DNA from: Tenrec ecaudatus
Lineage: Eukaryota; Chordata; Mammalia; Afrosoricida; Tenrecidae
NCBI RefSeq assembly: GCF_050624435.1
Contig: NC_134537.1
Span: 119,215,586-119,279,585 of the forward strand
Direction: 5' to 3'
DNA: 64,000 nt
Of the stretch, positions 57,366-64,000 are shown one piece after another. The notes beneath the pieces are model-generated. The model was not told where the DNA came from and ran no database searches. It saw only the letters and a program-made list of their open reading frames with translations. Numbering within the stretch: position 1 is the stretch's first letter; each line of letters opens with the position of its first letter. The position numbers and the translations under genes are program-made.

Positions 57366-58827
57366 CTCAATGATACAAAAAGGTCAAGTTCTTTAATTTT
57401 TAGTACTGAGAATATTTTGAACAGGGTTAGAACATTCCCACTTCTATCTACCACAGTATGTTTTGTAATAATGACAAACTTTATATAAAATATTATTATA
57501 GTCATACAAGAATTATGTAAATCAGTACATAATTCCATCATGTTTAGACTTATTTTTCAGGCAGTTCTGATGATAGTCAGCGACTTCTTTCCTCTGCATT
57601 TTTATTTATTTCAAATGAAAAAGTTGATAAATCTGAATAGAATTTTTTTCTTTTATTTTTCACAATAATATCTTCCCTCTGATTATTAGAGAAGTGATTG
57701 ATAATGATTCTAAAATTATTTAATTAATAAATAATTTAAATAAATGTAGGTAAATAAATATTAATTCCATGTAGAATCATACCAAAGTCAATTATACCTA
57801 AATAAATATCCCCCAACTCCTCCAACAAAACAATTGAAGACTTTAATTAAGTAGTCATTATTACTGAGCATGGAGCAAAAGACAGTAGGCGGCAAATAAA
57901 AAGAACTCTTGTAATTACCAATCCATTGCATAGCTTTGGATTTATGGCCTCACCATGCCAAACATCATAACAAACACAGGTAAAGCAAGGAAACAAATCC
58001 ACAACAAATGGTGGCCACTCACATCTATCTGGAAATGAAGGAAGCATTAATGAGAACATGTTTGTAAAACACTGTCAATTCCTATGTGGGGAGGCACTCT
58101 ATAATACAGAATTATTAATATTTTGTTTTATTAATGTTTTAATTGTCAGTGAGATGGGTTGGAGATTTGTACTTGCTTGAGAATGACACCTTGTTTGTGT
58201 ATGCTGCTCTTGCGTTGCCTTACTTTAGGGGGGTTATTTTTTCTTGATAACAGAGCAAAGGTGTTTTAAACTTCAAACTTTCTATTACCTCTGAGCACTG
58301 GGGCTGTGTCTGCCTTTACCAGTGACTCTGTGCTTAGAGTTCCAAAGGGAGAGTTTTATGTTAAGTGGCTTCTGTTTTCCCTGGAAAAGAGTGGCTATGT
58401 TGTTGAGAGATGTATTATTTATTATCTTTATTCACAAAAGAAAACCACACGGAAGAAAGGCAAATGCTGAACTATAGAATCGTTCCTCTCAGTGGGGTCA
58501 GTGGCTGCGGCAATCCCACGGCAAGCATTCTGCTTATAATAACTCAGCAGTCCCACTCCCTGTACTCTTGCAGGCAATAAAGGACTGAGCAAATCATTAC
58601 AGGTTCAACCAAAGAGCAAAGCTTTCAAAGATGACAATCCACTATTCATTTTGCAGAACTGCCAAGAGTTATATTGGAGCCCTGAATGGTGAGGAAGTGT
58701 TGTAACTTTCTCAGACAACTAGATGTTACCAATCTGTCTCCACAAGGGAAACTCTAGGTCTAAGGGTGTGTGTATGTGCAGAGGGTCATACTAACCTTTT
58801 TTTTCTTGCAAGTACACCCAGGTGGGC
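57366..58827. other. Unassigned sequence
   Basis: Strongly AT-rich at 57590-57800 with AAATAAAT-type runs. Nothing else recognised. Confidence 0.5.
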
Positions 58828-59012
58828 AGGGTTCATCTGGTGGTGCGGTGTTTAGGTGTTCCGCTGCTCACCCAAAGGAGCTCCCCAGTGGTTGCCCTGG
58901 AGAAGGATGCCTGTCTGCTTTTGTAAAATGAACCTCCCGTGGTGCGGTTGTCCCCTGTTCTACTGAACCACTGTGTGTTGGAATCAGCGGCACTGGGTTT
59001 GTTTCTTTGTTT
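58828..59012 (+). repeat. AfroSINE
   Basis: 'tctggtggtgcggtgtttaggtgttccgctgctcacccaaagg' head, 'agaaggatgcctgtctgcttttgtaaa' middle, and 'actgtgtgttggaatcagcggcactgggtttgtttc' tail. Confidence 0.8.
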
Positions 59013-59664
59013 GGTCTGAAGCAGTTTTGCTAGAAAAGAACGTTTTATAGTAATTTTTTTTAATTTCCGGAACACACATATTGGCAATATGCACTGTTTC
59101 CTGCAAACCTCTGTTACATCCCTTTGGAAACATAACATTCGAATAAACACTGCCCTTCGCGTATGCTCGTGTGTGCGTAGTATGAAGGAGGAAGGGGTAG
59201 GGGGTATGTAGACTGCGCTCTAGAATAACACAAACCAGTCAGTGCTGAGAATGTACTATTAAGGAATACCTACGTTTAAGGTACAGGAGGAGGGAGAGCT
59301 GCGAGAAGAGACTGACATGGCATATTCTGAGGCTGCATGGCATCCAAGACAGTGGCAGGATGAAAGCAAATAAAGAAAAGAAGAGGACCACAAGGCCAAA
59401 TACTGACAAGGAGTCAAACTGAATGGAAAAAGGACAACTTTCACTTTTTTCTGGGTCCCCTCCCCCTTTCTTATTTGTCTCAAATTTAGCCATTGTCCCT
59501 GCCCTTCAGTTCTACTACTTACTCCACACTCTCGTTTACTCTTCTTCCGCTATTTCTGCTATTAAGAAATCTTTCATCTTGTCACCACTTTTGTTTTTTA
59601 CAACACACAATGATCCCTTGCCCTGTGGATTCAACAATATCTTGCCATGGTCCTAGAGAACTCA
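59013..59664. other. Unassigned sequence
   Basis: Nothing recognised; the 59240-59490 open frames on the minus strand have no recognisable domain. Confidence 0.4.
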
Positions 59665-60205
59665 CCGACACTGCTCACAATTATGGGATTGGTTGGAGAA
59701 GTTAACAGTTTACCACCAGGGAGGGTCAGTCCGCAAGAGTGCCTCTTCCCAGTCATCCTAACACGCAAGTCTCTATCTTGTCCTCTGTCTTTCTTGGGTC
59801 CCCAGGCTTTCAGCCAACCAATCCCGTGGCCTCTTCCTTGCTCAGGAAACTGTTATAAATGAGATAGAGTTGTAACCGATAGCTATCTAAAGGGCATTCT
59901 ATTCTGCAAGTCAGCCTTCGCCGCAGAGACACTCAGCTTTACTTGTTGCTTGGACCAGGCACCTGCTCTCTGCCCCCAGCTCTGGCCCTGGGTGTCGGTG
60001 CTGCGCCTGCATTCTGGCTCATTATCCAGGGAGGCTTCTCTAATTCATCCAATCATCTCTAGACTAGAGTTTCTGCTACCTCTGTTGACACCAATTCAGG
60101 CAGGGATCCCACACGTGCCCCTCAGGTGGCTCTTTGTCTTGATGGCCTCAGGATCCTGACTTCCTAATTTGAGATGACTCATTGTAAAGCCAGTCAAAAA
60201 CGATA
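59665..60205 (+). repeat. Interspersed repeat of unknown family, probably an LTR (copy 2)
   Basis: Block-wise similar to 31690-32230, with 'ctcacaattatggg', 'cttgctcaggaaactg' and 'cactcagctttacttg' in the same order and spacing. This copy has a TATAAA at about 59853 on the plus strand. If it is an LTR, that box would support plus orientation. Confidence 0.45.
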
Positions 60206-60688
60206 TGGACCAATCTCAGAGTCTTCTACGACTTGTTTGTATGTGCCACCCAGTGATTGGGTGCACAGATTATAGAAAGAACAACCACACAAACTACTTC
60301 ATTTCACAATGCATTCAGTGTTCAAACAACAATATTTCAGCTAAACTTAAGTTCTTTCTGTTCTTTCAAATGCTGCCTGCGTTTTGCACATGCATGTCTT
60401 TGCATATACTACTCTCTCAATTCTCCATGTTATGCCCCTTCTTTCACTTGAGGACTAACTTGTATCTACACAAAGTCTGAAACTGTCACGGAGGTGACTG
60501 CCGCAGTGGCCCTACAAAGGGTTTCAGAGGCTGTGACCAAGAGAGCAAAGCGGAGAAGATCATGGTTATGTGAGACTAGGGCTATCCCACTGTGAATACC
60601 TGGCCTGAACTTCATTAGTGAAAGTCTGTTCTTCTGGTAGTCCATAAGATATTCCGTGTCCTTTGCCAACATCATAATTCAAAGGTAT
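60206..60688. other. Unassigned; possible AfroSINE remnant at 60465-60560
   Basis: 'caaagtctgaaactgtcacggagg...cctacaaagggtttcagaggctgtgacc...gcaaagcgg' loosely resembles a reversed AfroSINE. Not secure. Confidence 0.3.
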
Positions 60689-61300
60689 TGTGATAGGTAG
60701 GTTTATTGTGCCAACCTGGCCAATAGGAACATGTGGGGTTAATCAGGTTGCAGTTTGATTGGAGGGCAAAGAGATAAATGGCTCTGCAAGGCTCGCCCCT
60801 CTCTCTCGGTCTCTGCTGGTCTGAACGTAATGGAGCATGCAGGCTGCTGCTGTAGCTAGTTCTCTGCCTCAACCAGTGAGCTACACTCCCTGTGGGCCAG
60901 GCCAATGCATGGATTATGTCAATACAGCCTGAGGCTCCTTTGAGACATGCTTTGCCACTCTGCTGGTGCGTACATTGCTTGAGCTTGAGGCTGGTAGGTA
61001 CCGTTGCCTTGTATTGCTTACGTTCATTTGATATCCCATCCAGGCCTGCTTTGCTAAGTGCCTGAGCTACTGACCGTTGGTGACCTGCCTTGCTGCTTGC
61101 TGCCTCTGGGCCAATTCTTCTTGCCTTGCCCTGGGAGGACTCTGCTGTCTGCTTCCTTGACCTTGGACCTGGGAACTCACGTGAGTCAAAGGACTTTCAG
61201 TATATTAACTGTTCCACGGAAGTGCGTTGAACTGAACCCTCTATGCTGCTGTGTGGACTAATTAGCCGGTATATTTCCTTGTCACTGATGAAGTACAGGT
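60689..61300 (+). mobile_element. ERVL 5' LTR
   Basis: It starts TGTGATAGGTAGGTTTATTGTGCCAACCTGG, the 'gtgccaacctgg' wording typical of ERVL/MLT2-type LTRs. It is followed downstream by ERVL gag-pol-like coding remnants in the same orientation. The 3' edge (about 61300) is not resolved; no clear primer binding site was identified. Confidence 0.65.
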
Positions 61301-61339
61301 GAGAAGAGAGGCTCTGGGTGATCATGTGTCTGACATTTT

Positions 61340-62545
61340 CCAGCAGTTCTATCAGATGAGAAGTATAGGGAAGCTGGTTGGCTGGTCCTCCTTACAATAG
61401 AAAATGTGATCAAGGAAAGGGATATCTCAGAACCTCAGAAGCACATCTCCAGTGCTGAATAACAGACCTAAAAGCTTCTGCATGTGCTACAAAGGTTAGC
61501 CTTCTCTCCTCTAGTAACAGAGCTGACATTGCCGAAAACCAAATCCAGAGTCTCAGCATATGAGTAGCTGAATTACAGCTTCAGCTGAGTTGCAGGTCTA
61601 GAACAGTGTCTGATATTAAAGTGAGGGCATTAATCAGAAACAAATGGGACCTTTAAACATGGGATGGGAACATAGAGGCTGATGATCCAGAAGAGGAGGA
61701 TATTGAGTCCCTAGAGTTAATAGAGTCAATCCAGTCAATAGATCCACCCCTCCCACCTGAGCAGATTAATCCACTATCAGTAAAGTAACTCACACGTGAG
61801 CAGATTAAGCAAACTGTTCAAGCTGAAATGCCAGGTGGGGCTGCATCTATAGCATGGCCTGGGGGAGATGCTTTACAAGATGTCGATGACAGACCCCAGG
61901 AAGCTCCCCACCCACCCATTATTTCCTCTGGACCTGTAACTAGAATTAAATCTCAGAAAGCTCCTAAAGGCGAGGTTCAGAGGATGACCAAGGAAGAAGT
62001 GCGCTCTACTCATAAAGATCTGCTCGGGTTTTCTAATACCTACAAGCAGAAGCCTGGGGAATTTCCCTGGGAAGGTTACTAAGGGTGTGGGATACTGGTG
62101 CAAGGAATGTAACATTAGACTAGTCTGAGTTTCTTGATATGGGGCCCTAAACACAGTCTTCCTTCAATGTCTCAGCGAGGGGTTAAGAGAGGATCTAACT
62201 GCTTATTTGGTTGGTTCACTAAAGCATGGGCTGCCAAATGGCCTAGATTAGACCAACTTGAGGTACCTGACCTACCTAGGTACACTGTAGAAGAAGGCAT
62301 CCAAAAGCTTAGGGAAATTGATACGTTGGAATGGATCTCTCAGGATATTCCCATAGACCCAAAGAGGGAGGGCTCTGAGGACATACCTTTCATCACAACC
62401 ATAAAGAACGAGTTTGAGAAGTGGGCCCCAGCATCTCTGAAGAATCCCGTCATTGCTATTTTATGTACAGCAGGATTAACAGTGAGACCTCTGATATTTG
62501 CCCACAATGGAGCTGATTGGTTCCCGTAGTGGTAGAGGGCAGGTG
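61340..62545 (+). pseudogene. ERVL gag remnant
   Basis: Open segments at 61828-62082 and 62134-62529 share one frame and are separated by several stops. The first is proline- and acid-rich and ends EFPWEGY. The second has a capsid-like helix-rich segment (AAKWPRLDQLEVPDL, IQKLREIDTLEWI). A preceding acidic stretch of DPEEEDIESLE type lies near 61683-61720. ERVL is an ancient class III endogenous retrovirus; this copy is broken and non-functional. Confidence 0.7.
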
Positions 62546-62929
62546 TCAGCACTGAATCAACAGAGACAGGGTTGGCATGGTTATCGTAATGGACAGCAAG
62601 GTTTCTGTAGTCATCAAACAACTTGTCTCAGGTGGACTTATGGCATTGGCTACTTAGCCACAGTGTCCCTGGGAGTGAAATACATGGGAAACCTACTAAA
62701 TATTTACATGATCTATAGAGGCAGAAGAATGCTGGAGCAGGTGAACAGCAGAATAGAAAATCACAACTTAATCAATTCCCAGACCTAAGTCAGTATACAG
62801 ACTCACAACCCCTTGAATGAGGGGAAGGTCAGGTTCCTTTGAAGGAGGACCCTGCTACATCACCGACCATTTATACACTAAGTATTTCTTCTAGCCTTCC
62901 CCAAAGAGTCCTGTCGGGAAAAGGAAATA
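62546..62929 (+). pseudogene. ERVL gag-pro junction remnant
   Basis: Interrupted coding remnant, in part open at 62498-62788 in another frame. I cannot see a clean zinc-knuckle motif. Confidence 0.45.
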
Positions 62930-63260
62930 TTCAAACTTTTGGGGGATTACTAGACACTGGCTCTGAACTGACATTAATTCCAGTAGACCCAACATGATTC
63001 AAAGGCCTCCCAATCAGAGTGGGGCATATGGAGGTCAAGTTTTCCATGGAGTTTTAACTCAGGTACACCTCAATATGAACCCATCCTGTCATCATTTCCC
63101 CATTTCAGAATGCATCATTGGAATAGACATACTTAGTAACTGGCAGAACACCCATATTGGATCTGTGAAATGTGGAATAAGGACTATTATGGTAGAAAAG
63201 GCCAAGTGGATGCCATTAGAACTGCCATTGCATAAAAAATTAGTAAGCTCAAAGGAATAG
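62930..63260 (+). pseudogene. ERVL protease remnant
   Basis: The aspartic protease active-site motif LLDTGSELTLIP is encoded at 62947-62982, and a later IIGIDIL segment at 63115-63135 corresponds to the conserved C-terminal GxDIL-type strand. The two lie in different frames with stops between, so the enzyme is inactive. Confidence 0.75.
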
Positions 63261-63394
63261 CACATTCCTGAAGGGATTGCAGGCATTAGTGCCACCAGCA
63301 GAGACTTGAAGGACACAGGGGTGGTAATTCCTTCTATATCCCAGTTAATTCACCCTATTTCGCCTAAAAAAAAAATCAGATGGATCCTGGAGAA

Positions 63395-63655
63395 TACCAG
63401 GGGATTAGCATAAACTTAACCAGGTGGTGACTCCAATTGCAGCTGCCATTCCAGATGTGATTTCATTGCTTGAGCAAATCAATATTTCTCCTGGTCTTTG
63501 GTATGCAGCTATAGTTCTGGCTAATGCCTTCTTATCAATTCCAGTCTTCAAGGACCACCTGCTTGTTCCAGTTGGCAGGGTCAACAGCTCTCCACCATGG
63601 GTACATCAACTGTCCATCCTGTGCCATAATTTAGTCCAAAAGTATCTTGATCGAG
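63395..63655 (+). pseudogene. ERVL reverse transcriptase, N-terminal part
   Basis: VTPIAAAIPDVISLLEQI and WYAAIVLANAFLSIPV, in the frame from 63424, match the fingers/palm start of ERVL-type RT. The usual aspartate of the 'A' motif (AIDLANAF) is valine here. The sequence stops matching after about 63655, where JPT1-like sequence begins. Confidence 0.75.
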
Positions 63656-64000
63656 CGGAGGTGCCTGCAGCGGTTGCCAGTAGTAGGTTGCAGGGTGGTT
63701 CTGTGCCCTTCGTCTCAATCCTCACACAGTGGCTCCTCGTGCTGGCCCTCCTTGTTTCTGGGCACCAGGACCACCATCACCACTTTCACGGGCGTCGATC
63801 CCACCAGCAGAAGCAGCTCTCAGGTTTTGCGGCCTCCAGGTGGTGGCTCCAATTTCTCATTAGGCTTTTACGAACCAGTACAACAACCTGTGCAGAGGAC
63901 CAAAATGGCCTCCAATACCTTTGGGACGTCTGAAGAAAGCTCCCCTTCTTGGAGCAAGTCCACAGGTGCCAGTCTAGTGATGGCAGGGAAGACTCTGAGC
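63656..64000 (+). pseudogene. JPT1: Processed pseudogene of JPT1 (HN1), 5' portion
   Basis: The frame beginning at 63767 translates [15 protein letters not shown], then [19 protein letters not shown] (63821-63877) and [12 protein letters not shown], the N-terminus of Jupiter microtubule-associated homolog 1. The start codon is AGG (63767-63769) instead of ATG. A 1-base deletion near 63971 shifts the frame before the SSGGRED-like segment. 5' UTR sequence precedes it from about 63656. There are no introns across what are several exons in the gene, so this is an L1-type retrocopy. It runs off the window. A 169-codon frame spanning 63424-63933 reads ERVL first and then the wrong frame of this copy. 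Confidence 0.85.

Noticed and set aside
63424-63933. 169-codon plus-strand ORF as a single protein
   Set aside because: It is a chimera: ERVL RT residues up to about 63655, then an out-of-frame reading of the JPT1 retrocopy.

Overview
This is a gene-poor, repeat-dense stretch of mammalian nuclear DNA. I found no intact host gene, no convincing exon chain and no RNA gene. The interspersed repeats point to an afrotherian. There are about 20 copies of a tRNA-derived SINE of the AfroSINE type, many fragments of an RTE-class LINE whose 3' tail resembles the SINE tail, L1 copies with a long lineage-specific 3' UTR, and ERVL/MaLR-type LTRs. A 192-bp hAT element at 26916-27107 has SPIN-like ends and an exact 8-bp target duplication. 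Among afrotherians SPIN has been reported in tenrecs, so a tenrec (Echinops-like) genome is my best inference. I base this on recalled consensus features, not on a search.

Layout. 1-14.3 kb: an RTE 5' end, a 42-bp in-frame tandem repeat, AfroSINEs, a solo LTR, a MIR, several RTE pieces and a 5'-truncated L1 3' UTR. 14.3-23.3 kb: a near full-length L1 on the minus strand (5' UTR, ORF1, ORF2, about 2 kb of 3' UTR), broken by many mutations. It hosts three later insertions, each with target duplications: a solo LTR, a short retrocopy and a hAT element. 25.8-27.8 kb: a plus-strand L1 3' UTR holding an LTR and the SPIN element. 28.9-29.5 kb: an ERV1-like LTR inside an RTE copy. 30.4-31.4 kb: a 976-bp pogo/Tigger-like DNA transposon keeping an open frame for the transposase C-terminus; a 113-bp MITE with the same ends lies at 49.6 kb. 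32-58 kb: decayed RTE, AfroSINE, L1 and LTR fragments, including two RTE copies with inverted 5' parts. 60.7-63.65 kb: an ERVL provirus (5' LTR, gag, protease, start of reverse transcriptase) with many stops. From about 63.66 kb to the window edge, a processed pseudogene of JPT1 (HN1) has landed in the ERVL pol region.

Nothing here works as a pathway or operon. The value of the window is its layered insertion record, which gives relative ages for L1, ERVL-type LTRs and at least two hAT families, and its candidate horizontally transferred DNA transposons. All family names rest on pattern recognition without database searches, and most repeat edges are accurate only to about 10-30 bases unless a target duplication is given.
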